The notes under the pieces: model-generated
The model's database searches: none
Seen by the model: only the letters and a program-made list of their open reading frames with translations
What the model was told of the DNA's origin: nothing
Assembly: GCA_946533395.1 (NCBI GenBank)
Contig: CAMNBU010000008.1
Location: forward strand, 1 to 64,000
Origin: UBA4292 sp002395865
GTDB taxonomy: Bacteria > Bacillota > Clostridia > Lachnospirales > Lachnospiraceae
Direction of reading: 5' to 3'
Length of the DNA: 64,000 nucleotides
Part shown: positions 35,045-43,564 of the stretch, one piece after another
Position numbering within the stretch: position 1 is the stretch's first letter
Layout: the number at the start of each line of letters is the position of its first letter
Made by a program: the position numbers and the translations under genes

Positions 35045-35503
35045 ATGGATATAAAGGCTTGCATAAGCAAAGAGTACAGGGAGATAGAGCTGCATGTGTG
35101 CAGCGATAAGCTGTCGGATGAGGTCAGAAGCATTATTTCCGAGCTTAGCGACACATATGACAGGACATTGGCGGCCACCGATGAAAGGGGTGACCGCCGT
35201 ATTCTGCGTCCTGCGGAGGTCGTGTATTTCGCGGCTTCGGGACAAAAGGTCATCGCGGGTACGAAGGACGAAAGATACACGGTGCCTATGAAGCTCTATG
35301 AGCTGGAGGCGGAGCTGCCCGCGAGCCGTTTCGTGAGGATATCGAAGTCGGAGATCGTGAGCATAGGCATGATAAAGAGTATGGACTTAAGCATCACAGG
35401 AACCATACGCATAACTATGAAGAACGGCTACGAGACATTTGTATCTCGCAGAAATGTGGCGAAGATCAAGGAAATGCTTTTGTCGCGCAGAAAGGAGCGG
35501 TAG
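35045..35503 (+). CDS. LytTR-family DNA-binding regulator
   Basis: A 152-residue protein. The first 60 residues are a short N-terminal region, and the C-terminal part is a LytTR domain (VYFAASGQKVIAGT through FVRISKSEIVSI and YETFVSRRNVAKIKEML). Stand-alone LytTR proteins with a membrane partner form LytTR regulatory systems, such as HdrRM in streptococci. ATG 35045 is chosen; the upstream frame to 34964 overlaps the promoter. The next gene begins directly after its stop, and its DUF3021 product is the usual inhibitor partner. Confidence 0.87.
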   Translation: MDIKACISKEYREIELHVCSDKLSDEVRSIISELSDTYDRTLAATDERGDRRILRPAEVVYFAASGQKVIAGTKDERYTVPMKLYELEAELPASRFVRISKSEIVSIGMIKSMDLSITGTIRITMKNGYETFVSRRNVAKIKEMLLSRRKER

Positions 35504-35968
35504 ATGAAGGAGAAAATTAGAAATGGCTTTATCAGCTTCGCGATATCCGCATTTGCGGGACTCACAGTAAATATGCTCATCGACGCCGTCGTAAACGGCT
35601 TCGTTCGAGAGGGCTTCATATCCATGTCGCCCGACTATGTCGCACTGTTTCCGACACCCGCTCTGGCGGCCTATGTAAATGTACTGCTGTACGGGTTGAT
35701 AGGGTTTATTTTTTCGGCTGCGACATTTGTATACGATATGGAGAGGCTGGGCTTCGTGCTGCAGAGCCTGATATATTTCGCGGTGACGGGTGCTGCCTGC
35801 ACGGCCATAACGGTAATACTGTGGCAGCTTCACAAGTATCCGCTGGGACTTGTGTTTACTCTGTGCGGATACGGGCTGACGCATATTATAATTATCAGAA
35901 TGCAGTACAGAAGACTGAAACAGGATATCCTGCTTATCAATGAACGGTGCGGAGGAATGGCTGTATGA
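35504..35968 (+). CDS. DUF3021 membrane protein, probable LytTR inhibitor
   Basis: A 154-residue four-helix membrane protein matching DUF3021, which is almost always next to a LytTR regulator. In studied systems the membrane protein holds the regulator inactive. It abuts the LytTR gene (stop 35501-35503, start 35504), so the two are translated as a pair, and its end overlaps the next start by 4 nt (ATGA). Confidence 0.85.
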   Translation: MKEKIRNGFISFAISAFAGLTVNMLIDAVVNGFVREGFISMSPDYVALFPTPALAAYVNVLLYGLIGFIFSAATFVYDMERLGFVLQSLIYFAVTGAACTAITVILWQLHKYPLGLVFTLCGYGLTHIIIIRMQYRRLKQDILLINERCGGMAV

Positions 35969-36726
35969 CGGACAGAGCATTCAGTATAAATGAAAACGGG
36001 CGAAGCATAAGATGCCGAATATATGCCGGAAGCGCTCAGACTGCGCGCGTGGTCATATACGGACACGGCTTCGCGGGACATAAGGAGAACCGTGCGGCGC
36101 ACAGATTCGCGGAGAAATTCATCTCCAAGCACTCGGACGCGGCGGTGATAGTGTTCGACTGGCCCTGCCACGGGGAGGATGCGCTGAAGAATCTGACGCT
36201 TTCCGACTGTGACCTGTATCTGAACACTGTGATAGAATACGCAAGATCGCATTTCGGGGGAGTGCTCTTCGGATACGCCACCAGCTTCGGAGGGTATCTG
36301 TTTCTGAAATACATATTGGAGCACGGCGATCCGTTCGCATTTACTGCGCTTCGAAATCCTGCCGTGGATATGGGGCACATCATGCGCCGCACCGTGATGA
36401 CCGAGGAGGACGAAAGGCTGCTCGCTAAGGGCAAGCCCGTAATGGCCGGATTTGACAGAAAGATAAGGATAACGGCGGAACTTCTGAAGGCTCTTGAAGA
36501 AAATGATATTTTAGTGGGAGACTTCTCTGAGTACTCGGACGCCATCATGATCATACAGGGGATGAAGGACGAGGTAGTGGACGCGCAGACGGTGAAGAGA
36601 TTCGCGGATGCAAACGATATACTGCTGTTGCCTGTGGAGAAGGCCGATCACCGCTTCAGCGATCCGTCCCTTATGGACGAGTCGATAAGCAGTATCATTG
36701 AACTGTTCGAGCTGGGAATGGAGTAA
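35965..36726 (+). CDS. Alpha/beta hydrolase
   Basis: A 253-residue serine hydrolase. YGHGFAGHK is the oxyanion region and GYATSFGGYL the nucleophile elbow, where Ser is kept although the first Gly of GxSxG is Ala. Asp and His are expected in MKDEVVD and ADHRF. It starts inside the DUF3021 stop (ATGA) with GGAGG just before. The substrate is unknown. Together with the next esterase gene it follows the LytTR unit. Confidence 0.83.
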   Translation: MTDRAFSINENGRSIRCRIYAGSAQTARVVIYGHGFAGHKENRAAHRFAEKFISKHSDAAVIVFDWPCHGEDALKNLTLSDCDLYLNTVIEYARSHFGGVLFGYATSFGGYLFLKYILEHGDPFAFTALRNPAVDMGHIMRRTVMTEEDERLLAKGKPVMAGFDRKIRITAELLKALEENDILVGDFSEYSDAIMIIQGMKDEVVDAQTVKRFADANDILLLPVEKADHRFSDPSLMDESISSIIELFELGME

Positions 36727-36757
36727 GGATAAAGAAGGCATAAAGGGGGAATATGTC

Positions 36758-37522
36758 ATGGCACTTATTCAGGTAAATTATCTGTCGGGAGCTTTATACA
36801 GGGAGGTAACTTTGAACGTTATCCTGCCTGTGGATAAGATCGATTACGAGACAGGAGAGACCCTTCCGTACGATGGAAGAAAGTTTAAAACACTTTATCT
36901 TCTCCATGGTCTGTTGGGAAACCACACCGACTGGGTGAGCGGTACCAGAATCCTGCGGTGGGCCGAGGAACGCGATCTGGCGGTCGTTATGCCCTCAGGG
37001 GACAATTCGTTCTATATAAGGGGAAAGATGCCTTTTGATGATTACGACAGGTTCATAGGGCAGGAGCTGCCGATGATGACGAGAAGGATGTTTCCGCTGT
37101 CTGATAAGAGGGAGGACACATTCATAGGCGGCCTGTCAATGGGTGGCTACGGGGCGCTCAGAAACGGCATAGTATATTCCGACACCTTCAGCCGCGTTAT
37201 AGGGCTCTCCTCGGCCATACACATCTTCGATGACACGGCGGATGTGCGCTTCGAGAGAAAGCTTTTTGACGATTTCGACGAGGCGGCAAAGACCGATCTG
37301 AACCCCGTGGTCGCTTTTGATAAGCTTCTTAAAGAGGGACGTAAGCCTCCGATATTTTACCTGTCCTGCGGAACTGCGGACGATCTGTACGCGGACAATG
37401 TCTCCTTCAGAGACTACCTGAAGAAGAAGGGGGCCGATGTGACATGGGACGAGGACGGTTCCGGACACGACTGGGACTTCTGGGACAGCCAGATAAAGAA
37501 GGTCCTTGACTGGATGTCGTAG
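36758..37522 (+). CDS. Esterase, EstA/esterase-D family
   Basis: A 254-residue hydrolase. LLHGLLGNHTDW is the oxyanion loop, GGLSMGGYGAL the nucleophile elbow with Ser in GLSMGG, and the His is in GSGHDW. The pattern matches tributyrin esterases and S-formylglutathione-hydrolase-like proteins. AAAGGGGGA precedes ATG 36758. It could remove acyl groups from sugars or small esters; the exact substrate is not known. Confidence 0.88.
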   Translation: MALIQVNYLSGALYREVTLNVILPVDKIDYETGETLPYDGRKFKTLYLLHGLLGNHTDWVSGTRILRWAEERDLAVVMPSGDNSFYIRGKMPFDDYDRFIGQELPMMTRRMFPLSDKREDTFIGGLSMGGYGALRNGIVYSDTFSRVIGLSSAIHIFDDTADVRFERKLFDDFDEAAKTDLNPVVAFDKLLKEGRKPPIFYLSCGTADDLYADNVSFRDYLKKKGADVTWDEDGSGHDWDFWDSQIKKVLDWMS

Positions 37523-37532
37523 GAGGTGTGCG

Positions 37533-38156
37533 ATGAACACGAGAGAAGAGGCGCTGGAATACGGCCTTTCTTTTCCGGAGACCTATCGGGACGCGCCGTT
37601 TCATGATATGAACTGGCAGCTGGTAAGATACAGGGGCAATGGCAAGGCCTTTCTGTGGACATACGAGAAGGATGGTTATATCAACTTAAACCTGAAAACC
37701 GACCCCGATAAGGCTTTCTTCTGGAGAGAGATGTACGGCAGCGTGCTTCCAGCATATCACCAGAACAAGAAGCACTGGATAACGGTGGTCCTCGACGGAA
37801 CCATACCCGATGCTGACATCCGTCTTATGATAGCCGAGAGCTACGACATGATCGCGGACTCGCCAGCCAAGCGTATCTATGAGGCGGTAAAGCGAATCCC
37901 GTACGGCCGCGTGGCCACATACGCTCAGGTGGCTGAGATGGCCGGCGACCGGAAGATGGCACGCGCCGTAGGCAATGCCCTCCATAAAAACCCGGATCCC
38001 GCGAACATCCCCTGCTACAGGGTCGTGAACTCGAAGGGTGAGCTCGCCGGCGAATTCGCGTTCGGCGGCGCAGGAGCTCAGGCGAAGCTGCTCGCGGCGG
38101 AGGGAGTGGAGGTGAAAGACGGAAGAGTGGACCTCGGAAAGTACGGAATGTTGTAA
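37533..38156 (+). CDS. MmcQ/YjbR domain fused to an alkyltransferase-like (MGMT) domain
   Basis: A 207-residue two-domain protein. Residues 1 to about 115 are MmcQ/YjbR-like (a DNA-binding-like fold). About 120-207 are the C-terminal domain of O6-methylguanine-DNA methyltransferase: the DNA-reading segment (RIYEAVKRIPYGRVATYAQVAEMAG) and the active-site IPCYRVVNS. The acceptor Cys is kept, but the usual His of PCHR is Tyr. The N-terminal half of full-length MGMT is missing, as in other small MGMT proteins. GTAGGAGG precedes ATG 37533. The reverse strand CotH frame runs across this gene. Confidence 0.85.
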   Translation: MNTREEALEYGLSFPETYRDAPFHDMNWQLVRYRGNGKAFLWTYEKDGYINLNLKTDPDKAFFWREMYGSVLPAYHQNKKHWITVVLDGTIPDADIRLMIAESYDMIADSPAKRIYEAVKRIPYGRVATYAQVAEMAGDRKMARAVGNALHKNPDPANIPCYRVVNSKGELAGEFAFGGAGAQAKLLAAEGVEVKDGRVDLGKYGML

Positions 38157-39791
38157 AAAACTGCTCCAAACGGTGTTGCTTCCCCATTCCTCATCCAGCC
38201 AGCTTATCCTGCCGCGTACGAACTCGCAGATATTGCCTGCGGAGTCGATCTTCCAGCTTTCATTTGACGGAAGGTCGGTCTCCAAGGTGCGGCACTCGGC
38301 CATTATCGAATCCAATATGTCGTAAAGCGCATCATCGCTGCGCAGTTCGGCCCATCTGCCCTCCACGATTGCGCCGAACCAGTCAGCCTTCATGGCGGTG
38401 ATGAACCACGGGTTTGAGCGGTCGGAGCTGCCGATGGGCGGTTGGAAGGTGCAGGCGTAGTAGGAGCCGGAGGCATTGCCCTCGTAGGCCCAGTTGAAGT
38501 CCCACGGCGCGGTAAATGTTAGGGTAGGGTAGAGGCTGTCTGCTGTGAAATCGACCGCCATGTAGAAGCTTCCCTCGCCGACATCATAGTTGTGGACTAG
38601 CTCCTCGAGTATGAGCATGTTTGCAAGAGACTTTGTGTCGATTACGGCTTCAACGGCATCACGCGGTTCGGAATATGTTCCTGCGGCATCGATCACATTC
38701 AGTGCGTCGTCGAACATCATAGCGCGGTCATGCTCGGCGGCCTCGTAGAGTATCTCGAAGCAGCCGCTTATGTATCTGCGGATAAATTCGAGCTGTCCCT
38801 CGGTGTAAATATCGCTTTTGACAGAGTAGGCGCGCTTCTTCATTACCCGCGATTTGCCGGAAATGTCGGTGATCTCGGTATTCAGATGATCAAAATCGAA
38901 ATACGGGTGCTCGTCGGAGGGGTAGTTGTCGATCTCGACCAGATAGCCGAAGCGGACACCGGTATCCTTTGGTTTCGGCTCGCGAAGTTCCACGCTTCCG
39001 TCCGTGGCCTGGTTCTGTTCGCACAGGAGATAGAGGCCGCGGTACCTTCCGTTTATGTAGAGGTTAACATACGTGAAATCGGAGCTGTAGTATTCGCCGC
39101 CGAAAATGTATCTCGCAAGTGAAAAGCCTGTGTAATCAGGCGCCATGTTCCAGTATGCGCGAAGAAGAACCCAGCTCTTGTACTCTCTGCCGTCATGCAG
39201 TCCGAGGAGGTTGTGATCCTCGTAGAATTTGATGCGGTAGGGCTTTTCATCGCCCTGGTCGGCGGTGGAATTGCCGCGGACCTTAACACCTGCGCGCTGC
39301 GTGAGGCGGTATTCCTCGTTGCAGTTAAAGACGTCGATGACCGATGCGACGTATTCATATTTCGACTTTATCCTGGCCCCGTCCTGCGTGGTGATGTTGA
39401 TGCAGGGATGGGACTTTTTTTCGGATATAGAGGCGAGCTTTGCGCTTATCTCCTCCCTGCTTTCGTTATATTGCCTTAAAACCTCGAGTGAATCGGGCAG
39501 AAGTTCAGGGTCGTGCAGCTTTAGCGGATCATTATCCGCGATAAAACCGCTGTAGACCCAGTCGTTATCGGGCAGGGTCTCTTCGGACGCTTCCTCTGCC
39601 GTGGGGGACTCATCTTCGGTTTCGGACGACATGGTATCTGAAGGCGCGGCTTGCGAAGCTTCGTTCATCGCGGGGGTCTGTGTCCCGGGCAAAGAGGTCA
39701 CGGGTGGAGTCTTCTTCGAATCGAGGGAAGCACATCCTGTGACAAGAATTATTGAAATAACAGAAGTGGATAGAAGCTTGAATATGTGCAT
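37686..39791 (-). CDS. CotH-like lipoprotein, 3' end extended antisense to the MGMT gene
   Basis: A 701-codon frame. The N-terminus has a signal peptide and lipobox (LVTGC, about residue 20), then an acidic Ser/Thr/Pro/Glu linker. A CotH kinase-like domain follows (about 130-540): GVKVRGNST, KPYRIKF, LYLLCEQN, and the metal/ATP region WDFNWAYEG, ending near RGRISWLDEEW. Relatives phosphorylate surface or spore proteins. The likely true end is near 38190; beyond it the frame runs 470 nt inside the MGMT gene on the other strand, so the last 160 residues are doubtful and the original stop may have been lost. GGAAGG lies about 14 nt before the start. Confidence 0.72.
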   Translation of the reverse strand: MHIFKLLSTSVISIILVTGCASLDSKKTPPVTSLPGTQTPAMNEASQAAPSDTMSSETEDESPTAEEASEETLPDNDWVYSGFIADNDPLKLHDPELLPDSLEVLRQYNESREEISAKLASISEKKSHPCINITTQDGARIKSKYEYVASVIDVFNCNEEYRLTQRAGVKVRGNSTADQGDEKPYRIKFYEDHNLLGLHDGREYKSWVLLRAYWNMAPDYTGFSLARYIFGGEYYSSDFTYVNLYINGRYRGLYLLCEQNQATDGSVELREPKPKDTGVRFGYLVEIDNYPSDEHPYFDFDHLNTEITDISGKSRVMKKRAYSVKSDIYTEGQLEFIRRYISGCFEILYEAAEHDRAMMFDDALNVIDAAGTYSEPRDAVEAVIDTKSLANMLILEELVHNYDVGEGSFYMAVDFTADSLYPTLTFTAPWDFNWAYEGNASGSYYACTFQPPIGSSDRSNPWFITAMKADWFGAIVEGRWAELRSDDALYDILDSIMAECRTLETDLPSNESWKIDSAGNICEFVRGRISWLDEEWGSNTVWSSFLQHSVLSEVHSSVFHLHSLRREQLRLSSCAAEREFAGELTLRVHDPVAGDVRGIRVFMEGIAYGACHLPVAGHLSHLSVCGHAAVRDSLYRLIDTLGWRVRDHVVALGYHKTDVSIGYGSVEDHRYPVLLVLVICWKHAAVHLSPEESLIGVGFQV

Positions 39792-39846
39792 TGTATTTAT
39801 ATGATCCTTCCGTTCTTTTTCATTGACCGCAGCCGATCCTAAGGCT

Positions 39847-39875
39847 ATTGTGCGCTTTGGCGTGGGTTATGTCAA
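39847..39875 (-). promoter_or_regulatory. Promoter for the CotH lipoprotein gene
   Basis: On the minus strand: TTGACA (39875-39870), 17-nt spacer, CACAAT (39852-39847). Plausible but the -10 is weak. Confidence 0.5.
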
Positions 39876-39918
39876 GCGGTTTTGACGGTATGGAGCATAA
39901 ATTCTGCGCTATTACTCA

Positions 39919-39947
39919 TTGAAAAAAAGTTGCCATGGTGGTAAAGT
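39919..39947 (+). promoter_or_regulatory. Promoter for the rnf operon
   Basis: TTGAAA (39919-39924), 17-nt spacer, TAAAGT (39942-39947), about 45 nt before rnfC. Confidence 0.65.
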
Positions 39948-39992
39948 GTACCTTAATTTTGTTTTGATGGAAGGGTATGGAAGGAACATTGC

Positions 39993-41324
39993 ATGAAATT
40001 ATCCACATTTAAGGGCGGAATACATCCGTACGAGGGAAAAGAGCTGTCGAAGGACAGGCCGGTGAGGGAGATAAGCGTCGGGGGAGAGTACGTCTTCCCC
40101 GTGCAGCAGCATATTGGCGCGCCGGCGGTGCCGGCTGTGAAGCCCGGCGAGAGGGTGCTGGTCGGACAGACCATAGCGCAGGCGGGTGGCTTTGTGAGCG
40201 CGAATGTCATATCCTCAGTGTCGGGAAAGGTGAAGCTGATAGAGCCCAGGCTTACCGCAAGCGGCGCCTATGTCAATTCCATCGTGATAGAAAACGATGA
40301 GAAGTACGAGACGGTTCCGGGGTACGGACAGAAGAGGGACTATAAGGCGCTTGACGCGAAGGAGATAAGGGATGCTATAAGGGCTGCGGGTATCGTGGGC
40401 ATGGGAGGCGCAGGCTTTCCGACGGATGTGAAGCTTACACCTAAGGATCCCGCATCCATCGACTACGTGATAGTGAACGGAGCTGAGTGCGAGCCGTACC
40501 TCACGAGCGACTACCGCGAGATGATGGAGCATCCCGAGGAGATCGTGAGGGGACTTGAGGTCGAGCTGTCTCTTTTTGATAACGCGAAGGGCATCATAGG
40601 CATAGAGGACAACAAAAGGGATGCTATAGAGCTGTTTACGAAGCTGGTGCGGGGACATGAGCGCATCAGCGTTCATCCGCTTAAGACGAAGTACCCGCAG
40701 GGCGGCGAGAGAACGCTCATATATGCGTGTACGAAGAGGCAGATAAATTCATCCATGCTTCCGGCGGACGCCGGCTGCGTGGTTAGCAATATCGACACGG
40801 TGCTTTCGGTAAAACGTGCTGTATGTGACGGGCTGCCTCTCATTACGAGAACCATTACAGTCACAGGCGACTGCGTGAAGGAGCCGCGCAACTTCCACAT
40901 CAGGTGCGGCGCGAGCTACAACGCGCTCCTTGAGGCGGCCGGCGGGCTCGTTAAGGAGGCTGCTAAGATGATCTCGGGCGGACCCATGATGGGTCAGGCA
41001 CTTTACTCGACGGACATTCCTGTCACGAAGACGTCATCTGCGCTGACGGTGCTCAGCCGCGATGACGCTTATGACAAGAAGGAGAGCGCCTGCATACGCT
41101 GCGGCAAATGCGCGGATGTGTGCCCCGGCGGCGTGGTGCCCCAGATACTTATGAAATACGCTCTGGCAGGCGACTGGGAGGGCTACGAGGCTGCAGGCGG
41201 CATGGAATGCTGCGAATGCGGCTGCTGCACATATATTTGCCCTGCCGGAAGAAAGCTCACGCAGGCATTCAAGACTGCAAGAAGAAATGTGATGGCGGCC
41301 AGAAGAAGAAAGGGAGGCAAGTGA
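39993..41324 (+). CDS. rnfC: Rnf complex subunit C (NADH-binding)
   Basis: A 443-residue peripheral subunit that takes or gives electrons at NAD+. Rossmann-like FMN/NADH segments (GMGGAGFPT and the NGAECEPYL region) precede two ferredoxin motifs: CIRCGKCADVCP and CCECGCCTYICP. AAGGAA lies before the ATG. It is first in the order C-D-G-E-A-B, all in short overlap, which forms the ion-translocating ferredoxin:NAD+ oxidoreductase of anaerobes. Its stop overlaps the rnfD start by one base. Confidence 0.95.
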   Translation: MKLSTFKGGIHPYEGKELSKDRPVREISVGGEYVFPVQQHIGAPAVPAVKPGERVLVGQTIAQAGGFVSANVISSVSGKVKLIEPRLTASGAYVNSIVIENDEKYETVPGYGQKRDYKALDAKEIRDAIRAAGIVGMGGAGFPTDVKLTPKDPASIDYVIVNGAECEPYLTSDYREMMEHPEEIVRGLEVELSLFDNAKGIIGIEDNKRDAIELFTKLVRGHERISVHPLKTKYPQGGERTLIYACTKRQINSSMLPADAGCVVSNIDTVLSVKRAVCDGLPLITRTITVTGDCVKEPRNFHIRCGASYNALLEAAGGLVKEAAKMISGGPMMGQALYSTDIPVTKTSSALTVLSRDDAYDKKESACIRCGKCADVCPGGVVPQILMKYALAGDWEGYEAAGGMECCECGCCTYICPAGRKLTQAFKTARRNVMAARRRKGGK

Positions 41325-42271
41325 TGTTCAGAATATCTTCATCGCCCCATGTGCGTTCCTCGCAGACAGTCAGGGGAACCATGCTTGATGTCATCATAGC
41401 GCTGCTTCCCGCGACAGTCTGGGGCATATACAAGTTCGGACCGGATGCTTTTTTAGTGGTACTTGCGTCAGTGACCTCGGCGCTTCTGGCGGAGTATATG
41501 TATGAAAAGTTCATGAAGAAGCCTCTCACCGTGGGAGACTTAAGCGCAGTGCTCACGGGACTGCTCATAGGCCTCAACATGCCTCCCGGGGTACCTCTGT
41601 TCATACCTGTCCTCGGAAGCTTTTTCGCGATAATAGTCGTCAAGCAGCTCTTCGGAGGCCTCGGCCAGAACTTCATGAACCCCGCTCTCGCAGCCAGGTG
41701 CTTTCTGGTGATAAGCTTCGCGAGACCTATGACGAGATTTACGGTGGACGGCGTTTCATCCGCGACACCGCTTGCTGTCATTAAGAACGGGGGGACCTGC
41801 GACCTTCTGGATATGTTCCTCGGTAACTGCGGCGGAACGATAGGAGAGGTGAGCACGGCCGCGTTGCTCCTCGGAGCGGGTTATCTCGTGGGAAGAAAAG
41901 TGATCTCTCTTCGCATTCCGCTCGCGTACATACTGACATTTGTGGTATTTGAAATGATCTTCTCCGGGAGAGGACTCGACGCGAACTACTATCTGGCGCA
42001 GGTATGCGGCGGCGGACTGATGCTCGGCGCATGGTTCATGGCGACCGATTATGTGACCAGCCCCATCACGAAGAAGGGCCAGATCGTGTACGGTTTCATA
42101 CTCGGAATACTGACGGGAATACTCAGAATCTACGGCTCCAGCGCGGAGGGCGTGAGCTATTCGATAATACTGGGCAATCTTCTGGTGCCTTTCATCGAGA
42201 AGTTCACCATGCCAACACCATTCGGCATCGGCCGCAGAAAATATGTCAAAAAGACACAGGAGGGAGCATGA
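41324..42271 (+). CDS. rnfD: Rnf complex subunit D
   Basis: A 315-residue membrane subunit with about 8-9 helices and a covalent FMN site at the SSAT motif (VDGVSSATPL; Thr acceptor). AGGGAGG precedes ATG 41324, which overlaps the rnfC stop; the frame extends upstream but within rnfC. Works with RnfG, which also carries covalent FMN. The length is slightly short compared with gammaproteobacterial RnfD. Confidence 0.94.
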   Translation: MFRISSSPHVRSSQTVRGTMLDVIIALLPATVWGIYKFGPDAFLVVLASVTSALLAEYMYEKFMKKPLTVGDLSAVLTGLLIGLNMPPGVPLFIPVLGSFFAIIVVKQLFGGLGQNFMNPALAARCFLVISFARPMTRFTVDGVSSATPLAVIKNGGTCDLLDMFLGNCGGTIGEVSTAALLLGAGYLVGRKVISLRIPLAYILTFVVFEMIFSGRGLDANYYLAQVCGGGLMLGAWFMATDYVTSPITKKGQIVYGFILGILTGILRIYGSSAEGVSYSIILGNLLVPFIEKFTMPTPFGIGRRKYVKKTQEGA

Positions 42272-42900
42272 TGAAGAATCATATGATAAAGGATGCTCTC
42301 ACCCTGTTTGTGATAACTCTTATAGCGGGACTGGCGCTTGGAGCGGTCAATTATATCACGAAGGAGCCCATAGCGCAGGCTAAGGAGAAGGCCAGGAACG
42401 AGGCATACGTGAAGGTACTGCCGGAGGCGGTGAGCTTTACGGATTCGTTCGACGACAAGGTGAAGGATTCCGCGGCGCTTCTGCATGCTTCGGGTGATCT
42501 CGAAAATGTGACCATAGACGCGTGCGTGACGGGACTGGATGCTGCCGGAAATGTGGCAGGCTACATCGTGTCAGCGACCTGCTCCGAGAGCTACGGCGGC
42601 GATATAGGTATAGCCGTGGGGTTTAAGGCAGACCTGTCCATAAGCAGCATAGAGGTGCTCACGATAAACGACACTCCCGGCCTCGGCATGAAGGCTAAGG
42701 AGGAGGGCTTCAGGGGACAGTACAGCGGAGCGCTGTCGTATCCCTATACGATCACCACATCGGGAAAGAGCGCGGCGGGTGAGATAGACGCGATATCTTC
42801 CGCGACAATTACCAGCAAGGCTTTTAACAAGGCGGTAAACGCGTCGGCGCTCTTTATTCGCAATGCATTAAGTACGGAGGGAGGAAACGCTGATGAATAA
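42268..42900 (+). CDS. rnfG: Rnf complex subunit G (covalent FMN)
   Basis: A 210-residue subunit with one N-terminal anchor (about 10-30) and an outer FMN domain; the FMN threonine is in AISSATITSKA near the C-terminus. It begins by a 4-nt overlap with rnfD. It passes electrons within Rnf between the D and B/A subunits. An ATG at 42271 is also possible and removes one residue. Confidence 0.94.
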   Translation: MMKNHMIKDALTLFVITLIAGLALGAVNYITKEPIAQAKEKARNEAYVKVLPEAVSFTDSFDDKVKDSAALLHASGDLENVTIDACVTGLDAAGNVAGYIVSATCSESYGGDIGIAVGFKADLSISSIEVLTINDTPGLGMKAKEEGFRGQYSGALSYPYTITTSGKSAAGEIDAISSATITSKAFNKAVNASALFIRNALSTEGGNADE

Positions 42901-43564
42901 GTGCACGGAGAGAATATACAACGGCGTCATAAGGGAAAATCCGACCTTCGTGATGATGCTGGGCATGTGCCCGACGCTTGCTGTGACCACGAGTGCCTTC
43001 GGCGGCTTCGGCATGGGACTCACCACGACTGTCGTGCTCGTCATGTCTAATCTGGTCATCTCTCTCATGAGAAGGATCATACCGGACGGCGTCAGGATAC
43101 CGGCCTTCATAGTGGTCGTGGCAACGCTCGTGACCATAGTTCAGCTTCTGCTGGCTGCATACATACCGGTGCTTAATGACATGCTGGGCATCTACATCCC
43201 ACTCATAGTCGTAAACTGCATCATCCTCGGAAGAGCCGAGGCGTATGCCTCGAAGAACCCTCCCCTGCTTTCTGTTATGGACGGCATCGGTATGGGACTC
43301 GGCTTCACCCTTGGACTTACCCTTATAGGCTTTTTCAGAGAGCTTCTGGGGGCGGGAAGCGTATTCGGATATGAATTCATACCCGAGGACTATCGCATAA
43401 GCATACTGGTCATGGCACCCGGCGCGTTTTTTGTGCTGGCATTTATAGTAGCGGCAAGAAATAAACTGATGAATGAGAAGGAAGAGGACGCATGCACAGG
43501 TATGTGCGCAGGCTGCCCCTCTGCCGACAAATGCGGCGCGCTTAAGGAAGGAGTGAATGATTGA
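42893..43564 (+). CDS. rnfE: Rnf complex subunit E
   Basis: A 223-residue six-helix membrane subunit related to RnfA. The C-terminal tail is unusual in being Cys-rich (CTGMCAGCP and KCGALKE), with several Cys that may bind a metal or cluster. It begins 8 nt before the end of rnfG. Together with RnfA it forms the ion path. The tail is a clostridial feature worth noting. Confidence 0.93.
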   Translation: MNKCTERIYNGVIRENPTFVMMLGMCPTLAVTTSAFGGFGMGLTTTVVLVMSNLVISLMRRIIPDGVRIPAFIVVVATLVTIVQLLLAAYIPVLNDMLGIYIPLIVVNCIILGRAEAYASKNPPLLSVMDGIGMGLGFTLGLTLIGFFRELLGAGSVFGYEFIPEDYRISILVMAPGAFFVLAFIVAARNKLMNEKEEDACTGMCAGCPSADKCGALKEGVND

